From the NCBI GenBank assembly GCA_002479255.1, contig DLMJ01000043.1, forward strand, positions 14,170 through 78,169: 64,000 nt of DNA. Reading direction: 5' to 3'. The notes beneath the pieces were generated by a model that saw nothing but the letters and a program-made list of their open reading frames with translations, did not search any database and was not told where the DNA came from. This stretch comes from Candidatus Binatus soli (GTDB taxonomy: Bacteria; Desulfobacterota; Binatia; Binatales; Binataceae). Shown one piece after another: positions 33,448 through 43,408 of this stretch (its first letter is position 1; every line of letters starts with the position of its first letter). The translations under genes were made by a program, and so were the position numbers.

Positions 33448-35628
33448 ATGCTGATCGGTGTTTACTCCCTGGCGCTTTTCGTCAGCGCGTTTCTGCTGTT
33501 CTGGATGGAGCCACTCTTCACCAAGATGGTATTGCCTCTCTTGGGTGGATCGCCGGCGGTCTGGAACACCGCGATTATGTTCTTCCAGGTCGTGCTTCTC
33601 GCCGGCTATGGCTATGCGTACTTTCTCAGCCGGGTTGCGAAACCAAGCCGGCAATTCTGGATTCATGGAGCCATTGTCCTCACAGGATTGGCATTCTTGC
33701 CGCTCGCGATCGTTCCGGGCCGGATTCCTCCGAGCGATCACTCGCCGATCTTGTGGCTGATTGGCCTTCTGGCGGTTTCGGTCGGATGGCCTTTCTTCGC
33801 GCTGTCGGCGTCCTCGCCGCTGCTGCAGGCCTGGTTCGGACAAAGAGGCCATAGATTAAGCGCCGATCCATACTTCCTTTATACCGCGAGCAACTTGGGC
33901 AGCCTCGCCGCTCTGCTGGCCTTCTCGTTGATGCTCGAACCGTCGCTGACCTTGGCGGAGCAAAGCAGGGCTTGGATGGTGACCTACGCCGTATTGGTAA
34001 TCCTGGTCGGCGCCTGTGCTCTGCCGCTTGGGCACGGCACATTCCACGCGCAATCGACCGGCGCAAAAGCTGCGTCGCCACGCCAGGTTACCAGCCTGCG
34101 ACAGAAACTTGTGTGGATCGCGCTTGCCTTTGTTCCCTCGAGCCTGCTGTTGGGGGTCACCTCATACATTACCACTGACATTGCGCCTGCCCCGCTGCTA
34201 TGGATCATTCCTCTAGCTCTCTATTTGTTGTCTTTCGTCGTGGCATTCAGCCGGTCACCTCTTATAAAGCTGGCGTGGGCGCTGAAGGCGCAGGCGGCAG
34301 CAATTGTCGTAACTTCGATCGGGATTCTGGCCGGGTCGGTATTTGGCTCGGGAGGGACTATCGCCTTAGACGTCTCGCTTCACCTGTTGACATTTTTCCT
34401 CATCGCGCTTGTCTGCCATACGGAGTTGGCCAACCGCCGGCCTGACGCCGAGGGAGTCACCGAGTTTTATTTCTGCATTTCTATCGGTGGCGCCGCGGGT
34501 GGGATCTTTAATGCGCTCGTGGCGCCGTTAATGTTTTCATCCACCTATGAGTATTACCTGGTGCTGGCCGCAGCCTGCGCTCTTCGACGGCCCGTGGGGA
34601 GGCCGGCGCGCGCTAACAGTCCCAGGGATTTTCTAGTTCCAGTGCTACTGGCTCTCGCCGTTGCAGCGATGGCCTATGGCTCGGCTCGCGGCCACCCACC
34701 CGATTTAGTCATCCGCATACTTTTCCTCACGCTGACTGCGGGCCTGCTATATAGTTTCACCGAGAACCCGGCGCGTTTTGCGCTTGGAGTAGCGGGCGTG
34801 CTAGGCAGCGCTGCTTTAGTACAGGCTTCCGTGGGAGTGCTCCATCAGGAGAGGAACTTTTTCGGCGTCAAAAAAGTCGAGATCGTGGACCAGGGAACCA
34901 AAACAGTCCTCGTGCATGGAACGACATGGCATGGAGCAGAGTTTATCGACACCGATCTTAGGCGAAAACCGCTGCTGTATTACGCTCGATCAGGACCCGT
35001 GGGGCAGTTCTTCACGTTGTTCGGTGACATCCATACCGTCGGCGTTATCGGTTTGGGAACGGGAGCGCTCGTCTGCTATCGGAGACCCGGCCAGGAATGG
35101 ACGTTCTATGAAATTGATGGGGCAATCGAGCGAATAGCTCGCGACCCACGCTACTTCCACTATCTCGAAGATAACGGGGCCGACACGAAGATCATTTTGG
35201 GCGATGGTAGACTGTCTATTCAAAAGGCGCCGAATAACTACTATGACGTGATCGTTATCGACGCATTCAGTTCGGACTCGATCCCCGTCCATCTTCTTAC
35301 AAAAGAAGCGCTATCGCTCTATCTGGCGAAACTGAAAGATCACGGGATAATTTTGTTTCATATAAGCAACAGGTCTTTGCTCCTGGCGCCTGTTGTAGCG
35401 ACCTTGGTGGAGAGCGTAGGGGCCGTCAGCAAGGACGAAGTTTATCACCCTTCTGCGAAGGAGGGGGCGCAAGGAGCCACTGTGGCGGAGTGGGTAGCTA
35501 TCGCTCGGCGCCAACAGGATCTTGGCTTTCTCGACAAAGAGCCGCGTTGGAAGCCGCTCGTTTCGGAGCCGGGGGCCAGGCCCTGGACCGATGATTTTTC
35601 GAATATCGTCAGCGTGATCAGGTGGTGA
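33448..35628 (+). CDS. fused multi-pass membrane / spermidine-synthase-like protein
   Basis: A 726-residue protein. The N-terminal 470 residues are highly hydrophobic, about 12 helices, starting YSLALFVSAFLLFWMEPLFT and MVLPLLGGSPAVWNTAIMFF, the signature of the 'fused MFS/spermidine synthase' family. The C-terminal 240 residues form a Rossmann domain of the polyamine-synthase type: GVIGLGTGALVCYRRPGQEW, then TFYEIDGAIERIA, ILGDGRLSIQ and DVIVIDAFSSDSIPVHLLTK. True aminopropyltransferase activity is unproven for this family. Base composition is less GC-rich than the neighbours. The frame continues 30 sense codons past the TGA to TAG 35719-35721 (see findings). Confidence 0.85.
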   Translation: MLIGVYSLALFVSAFLLFWMEPLFTKMVLPLLGGSPAVWNTAIMFFQVVLLAGYGYAYFLSRVAKPSRQFWIHGAIVLTGLAFLPLAIVPGRIPPSDHSPILWLIGLLAVSVGWPFFALSASSPLLQAWFGQRGHRLSADPYFLYTASNLGSLAALLAFSLMLEPSLTLAEQSRAWMVTYAVLVILVGACALPLGHGTFHAQSTGAKAASPRQVTSLRQKLVWIALAFVPSSLLLGVTSYITTDIAPAPLLWIIPLALYLLSFVVAFSRSPLIKLAWALKAQAAAIVVTSIGILAGSVFGSGGTIALDVSLHLLTFFLIALVCHTELANRRPDAEGVTEFYFCISIGGAAGGIFNALVAPLMFSSTYEYYLVLAAACALRRPVGRPARANSPRDFLVPVLLALAVAAMAYGSARGHPPDLVIRILFLTLTAGLLYSFTENPARFALGVAGVLGSAALVQASVGVLHQERNFFGVKKVEIVDQGTKTVLVHGTTWHGAEFIDTDLRRKPLLYYARSGPVGQFFTLFGDIHTVGVIGLGTGALVCYRRPGQEWTFYEIDGAIERIARDPRYFHYLEDNGADTKIILGDGRLSIQKAPNNYYDVIVIDAFSSDSIPVHLLTKEALSLYLAKLKDHGIILFHISNRSLLLAPVVATLVESVGAVSKDEVYHPSAKEGAQGATVAEWVAIARRQQDLGFLDKEPRWKPLVSEPGARPWTDDFSNIVSVIRW

Positions 35629-35721
35629 CCACCGCTGCGCCCCTCGATCGCGAATTACTTCTATGCGCGCCTGCCTTTTGAACACATCGGTTACCAGATA
35701 AAGGAAACGCGCCCTGAATAG

Positions 35722-38700
35722 TCAATCGGCTATGTGCGGCTGAGCCGGCGCCGTAGTTGGGCGGCCAATGGCCCGCCTCCACAGTTTCGACCATCCAGCG
35801 CTGAGCCGATCCATATACAGATAGATCACCGGCGTTGTGTAGAGCGTCAGGACCTGGCTCACGAGCAGTCCGCCGACGATCGCGATGCCAAGCGGGCGGC
35901 GCATCTCGGAGCCCGTGCCGGTGCCCAACGCGAGCGGCAACCCGCCGAGCATCGCAGCCATCGTGGTCATCATGATCGGGCGAAAGCGCAGCACGCACGC
36001 CTGGTAGATCGCGTCGTGCGGCGACTTGCCTTCGCCGCGTTGAGCCTCGAGCGCGAAGTCGATCATCATGATCGCGTTTTTCTTGACGATGCCTATCAGC
36101 AGGATGATTCCGATGAGCGCGATCACGCTCAGGTCGATGTGGAAAATGAGCAGGGCAAGAATTGCGCCGACGCCGGCCGAGGGCAGCGTCGAGAGGATCG
36201 TGATCGGATGGATGTAACTTTCGTAGAGAATGCCGAGCACGATGTACACGGCGAAGAGCGCGAATAAGATGAGGAAGCCTTCGTTCTTGAGCGAGTCCTG
36301 GAACGCCTGTGCGGTCCCCTGGAATGTTCCGCGAATGCCGGCGGGCAGTTTAATCTCCGCCTCGGCCTGCATGATCGCGTCAACCGCATCGCCCAGAGCG
36401 ACGCCTGGTGCGAGATTGAACGAGATCGTCACGGAAGGAAATTGACTGGTGTGATTAACGGCGAGCGCGGTCGTGTCATTGGCGAAGTGGGTGAAGGCGT
36501 TGAGCTTGACGAGCTGCCCGGTGCTGGAGCGCACGTGGATCTGGTCGAGCGATTCGGGGTTCTGCCAGAACTGCGGCGCGACCTCCATCACGACATGGTA
36601 CTGGTTCAGCGGCGTGTACATCGTGGACACTTGCCGCTGCCCGAACGCGTCGTAGAGCGTATCGTCGATCGCCTGTTGCGAGAGTCCCAGGCGCGAAGCG
36701 GTGTCACGATCGACGACGACGTTGGCTTCAAGGCCGCTATTCTGCTGATCGCTGCTGACGTCGGTGAGAATGTGAACGGTGCGCAATTTCTTGAGCACCT
36801 TCGGCGCCCATTGATTGAGCTCATTGAGGTCGTCGCTCTGGAGCGTGAACTGATATTGCGCGTTGCTGCCTCTGCCGCCGATCCTCAGATCCTGCGTGGC
36901 CTGCAGATAGAGATTGACGCCGGGGACGTGGGCGACCTCCTTGCGGATGCGCGCGATAACCAGATCGGCGTCGATCTTTCGTTCGCCCATGGGCTTGAGG
37001 CCGATGTACATGGTCGCGGTATTGGTTGCGCCATTGCCGCCGGTGAATGCGATCACGTTGTCGACGGCCGGGTCTTTATGGATGGTTGTTATCAGTTCAG
37101 CAAGCCGATCCTTCATCGCCTGGAATGAAGTGTCCTGGTCGGCCTGCACCGCGCCCATCAGACGTCCGGTATCCTGCTGAGGGAAGAATCCCTTGGGCAC
37201 GACCCTGAATAGAAAAATGCTGAGCCCAAGCATCGCGAGCGCTACCATCAGAGTAAACGGCTGATGGTCCAAAACCCACAACAGGCTGCTCTCATAACGG
37301 TCAAGCATCCCCTTGAAAAATCGCTCGCTCGCCATGTACCAGCGGTTATGTTTTTCCTGGTCGTGCGGCTTGAGCAGTTGCGCGCTCATCATCGGCGTCG
37401 TGGTGAGCGAAATTACCAATGAAACGAGGACCGCGGCCGACAAGGTGACCGCGAACTCGCGGAATAGCCGGCCGACGATTCCGGCCATCAGCAAAATCGG
37501 GATAAAGACCGCGACCAGCGAGATGCTGATCGATATCACCGTGAAGCCGATGCCCGCAGCGCCCTTGATCGCAGCTTCGAACGGCGGCATTCCCTGTTCG
37601 CGGTAGCGGGAAATGTTTTCGATGACGACAATCGCGTCGTCAACCACAAAGCCGGTGCAAATCGTAAGCGCCATCAGCGAGAGGTTATCGAGGCTGTACC
37701 CGAGCAGGTACATGATGCCGAATGTTCCGACCAATGAGAGCGGAACGACGACTCCCGGAATCAACGTGGCGCGCAGGTTACGCAGGAACAGGAACACCAC
37801 CATGATCACGAGCGCAGTCGAAATGCACAGCGTGAACTCGACGTCGCGCACCGAGGCGCGGATGGTGGTGGTGCGGTCCAGGACTACGGAGAGATCGATC
37901 GCCGGCGAGATCGAGGCGCGCAACTGGGGCAACGCGGCATAGACTCGATCCACCGTATCGATGATGTTGGCGCCGGGCTGGCGGAAAATGACGACCAGGA
38001 CGGCCATCTTGCCATCGACCATCCCAGCGGCGCGGACGTTCTCGACTGAATCCCTTACCAATGCGATATCGGAAAGCTGAACCGCGGAGCCATTGTGGTA
38101 GCGCACGATCAGCGGCTGGTAGTCGTCGGCCTTGAGCAGTTGATCGGTCGTGCTCAGCCCCCATGTCTGGCTATCGTTGGCCACTTCGCCCTTGGGCCGG
38201 TTCGCGTTGGCGGCGGCCAGAGCCGTTCGCACATCCTCGAGACCGACGCCGAGGTTGCTCATCTGCGTTGGATTCAGTTCGACGCGGACACCCGGCAGCG
38301 CGCTTCCACCGACCATGACCTGGCCGACGCCATCTATTTGCGAGAGCTTCTGCTCGAGGATTGAATCAGCCGCGTCGTACATCATTCCCGGGCGCACGGC
38401 GTTCGAGGTCAGGCCGAGAATCATGATCGGCGCATCGGCGGGATTGACCTTTCGATAGGTCGGCTTGCTCGGCAGAGTTGTCGGCAGTTGCCCGGCCGCG
38501 GCGTTGATGGCGGCCTGCGCGTCGCGCGCTGCAGCGTCGATATTGCGGTTCAAGTCGAACTGCAAAACTATGCTGGTGGCGCCGAGGTAGCTGGTCGAAG
38601 TCAGTTCCGTCAGACCCGCGATACGGCCGAACTGGCGCTCGAGCGGAGTCGCCACCGACGAAGCCATCGTCTCCGGACTCGCACCGGGCAACGTCGCCTG

Positions 38701-38841
38701 GACCTGAATGGTCGGAAACTCGACCTGCGGCAACGGTGCAACCGGAAGCAGCCGGAATGCGATCGCTCCCGCGAGCGCGAGCGCGATGGTCAGCAGCGTG
38801 GTGGCGACCGGCTTCCTTATGAAGGGTTCGGAGATGCTCAT
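35722..38841 (-). CDS. RND multidrug efflux permease, MdtC-like
   Basis: A 1039-residue inner-membrane HAE1-type RND pump. The ATG at 38841 overlaps the upstream permease stop and gives the canonical MSISEPFIRKPVATTLLTIA. The TM4 proton-relay Asp pair is in LTICTGFVVDDAIVVIENIS; FPTIQVQATLPGASPETMAS and the C-terminal GLLVSQVLTLYTTPVIYLYM are typical of MdtC/B. With its MdtB-like partner it would form a heteromultimeric pump drawing on the MdtA-like adaptor. No outer-membrane TolC-type gene follows, so it presumably uses one encoded elsewhere. Confidence 0.92.
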   Translation of the reverse strand: MSISEPFIRKPVATTLLTIALALAGAIAFRLLPVAPLPQVEFPTIQVQATLPGASPETMASSVATPLERQFGRIAGLTELTSTSYLGATSIVLQFDLNRNIDAAARDAQAAINAAAGQLPTTLPSKPTYRKVNPADAPIMILGLTSNAVRPGMMYDAADSILEQKLSQIDGVGQVMVGGSALPGVRVELNPTQMSNLGVGLEDVRTALAAANANRPKGEVANDSQTWGLSTTDQLLKADDYQPLIVRYHNGSAVQLSDIALVRDSVENVRAAGMVDGKMAVLVVIFRQPGANIIDTVDRVYAALPQLRASISPAIDLSVVLDRTTTIRASVRDVEFTLCISTALVIMVVFLFLRNLRATLIPGVVVPLSLVGTFGIMYLLGYSLDNLSLMALTICTGFVVDDAIVVIENISRYREQGMPPFEAAIKGAAGIGFTVISISISLVAVFIPILLMAGIVGRLFREFAVTLSAAVLVSLVISLTTTPMMSAQLLKPHDQEKHNRWYMASERFFKGMLDRYESSLLWVLDHQPFTLMVALAMLGLSIFLFRVVPKGFFPQQDTGRLMGAVQADQDTSFQAMKDRLAELITTIHKDPAVDNVIAFTGGNGATNTATMYIGLKPMGERKIDADLVIARIRKEVAHVPGVNLYLQATQDLRIGGRGSNAQYQFTLQSDDLNELNQWAPKVLKKLRTVHILTDVSSDQQNSGLEANVVVDRDTASRLGLSQQAIDDTLYDAFGQRQVSTMYTPLNQYHVVMEVAPQFWQNPESLDQIHVRSSTGQLVKLNAFTHFANDTTALAVNHTSQFPSVTISFNLAPGVALGDAVDAIMQAEAEIKLPAGIRGTFQGTAQAFQDSLKNEGFLILFALFAVYIVLGILYESYIHPITILSTLPSAGVGAILALLIFHIDLSVIALIGIILLIGIVKKNAIMMIDFALEAQRGEGKSPHDAIYQACVLRFRPIMMTTMAAMLGGLPLALGTGTGSEMRRPLGIAIVGGLLVSQVLTLYTTPVIYLYMDRLSAGWSKLWRRAIGRPTTAPAQPHIAD

Positions 38842-41800
38842 GACGCTTGAACCGGAACGGTCTCCGGAACAACATCTTTTGTCTTCCATTTCGACACTTG
38901 GGTCGCCAAGCGGTCGAAGGTCAGGAAAATCACCGGCGTCGTGTAAAGCGTGAGCACCTGGCTCACGAGCAGGCCGCCGACGATTGCGATACCGAGCGGG
39001 CGGCGCAACTCGGAGCCGACGCCGGTTCCCAACGCGAGCGGCAACGCGCCGAGCAACGCCGCCATCGTGGTCATCATGATGGGCCGGAAGCGCAGCAGGC
39101 AGGCCTGGTAGATTGCCTCGCGCGGCGGCTTGCCTTCCCCGCGCTGAGCTTCGAGTGCGAAATCGATCATCATGATCGCGTTCTTCTTCACGATACCTAT
39201 CAGCAGGATGATACCGATGAGCGCGATCACGTTCAGATCTTGACCGCAGATCATCAGAGCGAGGATCGCGCCGACGCCGGCCGACGGCAGGGTCGAGATA
39301 ATCGTGATCGGGTGGATGTAACTCTCGTAAAGAATTCCGAGCACGATATACACGGTGACCAGCGCCGCAAGGATCAGCAGCGGCTCGTTCCTCAACGACG
39401 CCCGGAACGCGGCGGCGGTGCCCTGGAAGGAAGCCTCGATACTTGCAGGCATCCCGATTTCCTCGCGCGCCTGGTCGATGGCGGAGACCGCGTCGCCGAG
39501 TGAATAGCCCGATGCGAGATCGAACGAGATTGTAACCGCGGGAAACTGGCCCTCATGGTTGACGGCGAGCGGGGCCGAACCCGGTTCGAAGTGGGTGAAG
39601 GCGCTCAGCGGCACCTCACCGCCGGCGGTCGAGCGAATATAGATGTCGTCAAGCGCGTGTGGATTGCGCTGCAACTCCGGCGTGATTTCGAGCACCACGT
39701 GATACTGGTTCAGCTGTGTGAAAATCGTCGACACCTGCCGCTGTCCGAAGGCGTCGTACAAGGTCTGGTCGATCAGATTCGGGGTGATACCGAGGCGCGA
39801 AGCGGTCAGCCGATCGATGACGATATGCTCCTCCCAGCCCTCGTTCTGCTGGTCGGTGGCGACGTCGCGCAGCGCGGGCAGCATCTTGAGCTTATCGACG
39901 AGTTTGTTGGTCCACAGATTCAATTCGTTGGCGTTCGGATCTTCGAGGCTGTACTGATATTGGGTCCGGCTCACGCGGTCTTCGACCGTCAGGTCCTGCA
40001 CCGGCTGCAAGTACAGCGTTATCCCGCTGACCGCCGCCAACTTCGGCGCCAGGCGTCTGATCACAGTGCTGATGTCGACCTTGCGCACATCGAGCGGCTT
40101 CAGATTGATCAGTATTCGTCCGCTGTTGACGGTGATATTGGTGCCATCGATCCCGACGAACGACGACAGGCTCTCCACCGCCGGGTCCTGCAAAATGACC
40201 CGCGCCAAAGCCTGCTGGCCGCGCACCATCGCGGCGAACGACACATCCTGCGGCGCTTGAGAGACGCCCTGGATAACGCCGGTGTCCTGCACCGGAAAGA
40301 AGCCCTTGGGCACGACGATGTAGAGCACGATGGTCAGGACCAGGGTGGAGATCGCGATCATCAGCGTTGCGAATTCGTGTTCAAGAACCCATTCGAGCGT
40401 TCGCCCGTAAAGCGCGATGGTGTCTTCGAATACCTTTTCCGACTTGCGATAGAACCAGCTCTGCTCGCTCTTGGGCCTATGCCGCAGCAGCTTCGCGCTC
40501 ATCATCGGCGTCAGCGTCAGCGAGACGACCGCGGACATCAGGATCGTCACCGCCAGCGTGACCGCGAACTCACGGAACAAGCGGCCGACGATGTCGCCCA
40601 TGAACAGCAGCGGAATCAGCACCGCGATCAGCGAGATGGTCAGCGAAACAATCGTGAAGCCGATCTGCTCGGCGCCCTTGAGCGCGGCCGCCAGCGGCGC
40701 GTCGCCTTCCTCGATAAAGCGCGAGATGTTTTCGATCATCACGATCGCGTCGTCAACGACGAAGCCGGTCGAAATCGTAAGCGCCATCAGCGACAGGTTG
40801 TCGAGGCTGTAGCCGAGGAGGTACATGACGGCGAGCGTTCCGATCAGCGAGAGCGGAACCGCGATGCTGGGAATGATGGTCGCCGACAGACTGCGCAGAA
40901 ACAGGAAGATGACCATCACGACCAGCGCCACCGTCAGCATCAGCTCGAACTGCACGTCCGCCACCGAGGCGCGAATCGAGGTGGTACGATCTGTAAGTAT
41001 CTCGATTTTCACCGACGAGGGCAGCGAGGCCTGCAAGCGCGGCATCAGGGCCTTGATGCGGTCCACGACGGCGATGATGTTGGCGCCGGGCTGACGCTGA
41101 ACGTTGAGGATCACGGCGGGCGTGAGGTTCATCCACGCCGCGGCCTTGACGTTCTCGGCGGCGTCGATCGCAACTGCAACATCGGAAAGCTTAACCGGCG
41201 CGCCGTTGTGATATGAGACGATCAGAGGCATGTAGTCCCTGGCTTTCAGGAGCTGGTCGTTGGCGCCGATCGTGTACGCCTGGTGCTTGCCGTCGAAGTT
41301 GCCCTTGGCCTCGTCGACGTTGGCGTTGGCGATCGCGGTGCGCAGGTCCTCGAGCGTCAATCCATACGACGCGAGCGCGGTCGGATTGGCCTGCACGCGG
41401 ACCGAAGGTTTCTGGCCGCCGCCGATGCTCACCAAGCCCACACCGGGCAGCTGTGAGATCTTCTCGCCCAGACGCGTATCGGCCAGATCTTCGACCTGGT
41501 CCAGCGGCAGTTCCTTCGACGTGAGCGCCAGCGTGAGGATGGGCGTGTCGGCCGGATTGGTCTTGCTGTAAACGGGCGGGTTCGGGAGATCCGTCGGCAG
41601 GTAAGTCGCGGCCGCGTTGATTGCCGCCTGTACCTCCTGCTCGGCAACGTCGATGTTCAAGTTAAGGTCGAACTGGAGCGTGACGACCGAGCTGCCGAAC
41701 GAGCTGCTCGAGGTCATCTGGGTAAGCCCGGGCACCTCTCCGAATTGGCGCTCGAGCGGCGCCGTTACCGAAGACGCCATCACGTCCGGGCTTCCGCCCG

Positions 41801-41954
41801 GGTAGAAAGTCATGACCTGGATGGTCGGATAGTCCACCTGCGGCAGCGCCGACACGGGCAACTGCCCGTAGGCGACGAGGCCGGCCAGCATCAGTCCGAC
41901 CATCAGCAGCGAAGTTGCAACCGGCCGGAGTATGAACGGGCGCGAAATACTCAC
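38838..41954 (-). CDS. RND multidrug efflux permease, MdtB-like
   Basis: A 1038-residue RND permease. It starts MSISRPFILRPVATSLLMVG and contains LPQVDYPTIQVMTFYPGGSP, the porter-domain opening. The proton-relay sequence is LTISTGFVVDDAIVMIENIS, and the C-terminal GGLLVSQVLTLYTTPVIFLT closes the protein. It is clearly paralogous to the next permease (about half the residues identical by eye), the MdtBC arrangement. Both junctions in this operon are four-base ATGA overlaps, so adaptor, B and C subunits are translationally coupled. Confidence 0.92.
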   Translation of the reverse strand: MSISRPFILRPVATSLLMVGLMLAGLVAYGQLPVSALPQVDYPTIQVMTFYPGGSPDVMASSVTAPLERQFGEVPGLTQMTSSSSFGSSVVTLQFDLNLNIDVAEQEVQAAINAAATYLPTDLPNPPVYSKTNPADTPILTLALTSKELPLDQVEDLADTRLGEKISQLPGVGLVSIGGGQKPSVRVQANPTALASYGLTLEDLRTAIANANVDEAKGNFDGKHQAYTIGANDQLLKARDYMPLIVSYHNGAPVKLSDVAVAIDAAENVKAAAWMNLTPAVILNVQRQPGANIIAVVDRIKALMPRLQASLPSSVKIEILTDRTTSIRASVADVQFELMLTVALVVMVIFLFLRSLSATIIPSIAVPLSLIGTLAVMYLLGYSLDNLSLMALTISTGFVVDDAIVMIENISRFIEEGDAPLAAALKGAEQIGFTIVSLTISLIAVLIPLLFMGDIVGRLFREFAVTLAVTILMSAVVSLTLTPMMSAKLLRHRPKSEQSWFYRKSEKVFEDTIALYGRTLEWVLEHEFATLMIAISTLVLTIVLYIVVPKGFFPVQDTGVIQGVSQAPQDVSFAAMVRGQQALARVILQDPAVESLSSFVGIDGTNITVNSGRILINLKPLDVRKVDISTVIRRLAPKLAAVSGITLYLQPVQDLTVEDRVSRTQYQYSLEDPNANELNLWTNKLVDKLKMLPALRDVATDQQNEGWEEHIVIDRLTASRLGITPNLIDQTLYDAFGQRQVSTIFTQLNQYHVVLEITPELQRNPHALDDIYIRSTAGGEVPLSAFTHFEPGSAPLAVNHEGQFPAVTISFDLASGYSLGDAVSAIDQAREEIGMPASIEASFQGTAAAFRASLRNEPLLILAALVTVYIVLGILYESYIHPITIISTLPSAGVGAILALMICGQDLNVIALIGIILLIGIVKKNAIMMIDFALEAQRGEGKPPREAIYQACLLRFRPIMMTTMAALLGALPLALGTGVGSELRRPLGIAIVGGLLVSQVLTLYTTPVIFLTFDRLATQVSKWKTKDVVPETVPVQAS

Positions 41955-43189
41955 GGAGTACTCGCGGGCGGCACAGCCGCGGTCTGCACATTCACGTGCG
42001 ACCCTTGTTGCAGCTTGTCCACCCCGTCGGTGACGACCAGGTCACCGGCCGCAAGACCCTTGTTTATGGCGATCACGTCGGCCTGGGTTGCGCCCACGGT
42101 CACGCTGCGCATCTCGACGGTCTGGTCAGGCTTGACGACATAAACAAACGAACCTTGCTGGCTGCGCTGGAGACCGGCCGCCGGGATCAGAATCGCGTTG
42201 TGCAGGGTATTGACGAGCAGCTTGGCGTTGACGAATTGATTCGGAAACAGCGCGTTGTCCTCGTTGGGAAAGGACGCCTTGAGCTTGATCGTGCCGGTGG
42301 ACTGATCGATCTGGTTGTCGGTCGTGAGCAGGGTTCCAGCCGCGAGTTGGTGCTTGAAGTCACGGTCGTAAGCCTCGACCGGCAAGCGGGGGTCGGCCTT
42401 CATCGCGGTCTCGAGGCTTGGCAAATCGTCCTCAGGAATACTGAAATCAACCGCGATCGGCTGCAGCTGCGTGATCACCGCCAGACCGGTCGTGTCGGTC
42501 GCATGAATGATATTGCCCGCGTCCACCAACCTCAGCCCAACCCGACCGGTGATCGGCGAAGTGATGCGGCTGTAAACCAGCTGAAGCTTGGCGTTGTCGA
42601 CGGCGCCCTTATCGCTCTCGATCGAACCGGCGTACTGTCCGACGGCCGCTTCCTGGTTGTCGAGGTCCTGCCGTGCGAGGACCTTTTGAGCGTAGAGTTC
42701 CTTGTCGCGTGCCAGTTGAATCTTCGCGTTTTCGAGCGACGCCAGATCTTTCGCGAGCGTGCCCTCGGCCTGGGTAAGCTGCACCTGGTACGGACGCGGA
42801 TCGATCTCAGCCAGCAGATCGCCGGCCTTTACCAACTGTCCCTCGGTAAAATTTACCTTGTCGAGCGCGCCATCCACCCGGCTTTTGACGGTGACCGTGT
42901 TGTAGGCCGTCACCGTTCCGATCGCGGATATGTACTGGTTCATATCGCCGAGCTTCGCCGGCGCCGCTGCCACCGGAACGATCGTGTGCACTACGGCTGG
43001 AGACGCCTGTGTGGAAGAATCAGGTCGGCTGCGGGCGATAAGAAAGTAAAGGCCAACTACCGTGACGGCCAAAACGACCAGCCACAGCCGCCATCGTTGA
43101 ATAGCTTTGTCGAGCCAACTGCGCACTTCAGCGTCCTGTACAAATCGCGAGGCGTCAGGCTTTCCGGTCGCGGGGGCATCTGAATCCAT
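41951..43189 (-). CDS. RND efflux membrane fusion protein, MdtA-like
   Basis: A 412-residue periplasmic adaptor. The start ATG at 43189 (second of two adjacent ATGs) is six bases from GGAG; the longer upstream frame has no such site. A single transmembrane anchor lies at about residues 34-53. The lipoyl-like half-motifs IGTVTAYNTVTVKSRVDGAL and GQLVKAGDLLAEIDPRPYQV flank a helical hairpin of about 100 residues, followed by beta-barrel (VDFSIPEDDLPSL) and membrane-proximal domains. The stop overlaps the MdtB-like start. It should link the pump to an outer-membrane channel. Confidence 0.9.
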   Translation of the reverse strand: MDSDAPATGKPDASRFVQDAEVRSWLDKAIQRWRLWLVVLAVTVVGLYFLIARSRPDSSTQASPAVVHTIVPVAAAPAKLGDMNQYISAIGTVTAYNTVTVKSRVDGALDKVNFTEGQLVKAGDLLAEIDPRPYQVQLTQAEGTLAKDLASLENAKIQLARDKELYAQKVLARQDLDNQEAAVGQYAGSIESDKGAVDNAKLQLVYSRITSPITGRVGLRLVDAGNIIHATDTTGLAVITQLQPIAVDFSIPEDDLPSLETAMKADPRLPVEAYDRDFKHQLAAGTLLTTDNQIDQSTGTIKLKASFPNEDNALFPNQFVNAKLLVNTLHNAILIPAAGLQRSQQGSFVYVVKPDQTVEMRSVTVGATQADVIAINKGLAAGDLVVTDGVDKLQQGSHVNVQTAAVPPASTP

Positions 43190-43254
43190 CATGTTCTCCG
43201 TGGCACTCGTATCCAAGCAGCCAAATACCAATATAGCATCTATTGTTGCAATTT

Positions 43255-43270
43255 TGGACCAGCCAGTCCA
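43255..43270. promoter_or_regulatory. candidate TetR operator in the mdt/tetR divergent region
   Basis: TGGACCAGCCAGTCCA, arms TGGAC/GTCCA around a 6-base centre, lies between the divergent efflux and tetR genes. It is centred about 73 bases before the MdtA-like ATG and about 147 before the TetR start. Two further short inverted repeats with GATTG/CAATC arms occur at 43351-43364 and 43391-43408, the latter abutting the tetR GTG. Which, if any, binds the regulator is inference. Confidence 0.45.
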
Positions 43271-43408
43271 TATTTCAGATGAGGCCCCTTGGAGGCGATT
43301 ACGAATCACGCAGAGTGTTGAAGAGTGAAAAGCTCGAAATCGAAAACGACGATTGATCCCAATCTTTCAACAACCTGCTAGGAATCCAATGATTGCAGGT
43401 TTCCAATC

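Noticed and set aside
39555..41216. 553-codon plus-strand frame opposite the MdtB-like gene
   Set aside because: It is a shadow of the minus-strand permease; composition is His/Arg/Asp-rich, typical of an antisense frame in high-GC DNA.
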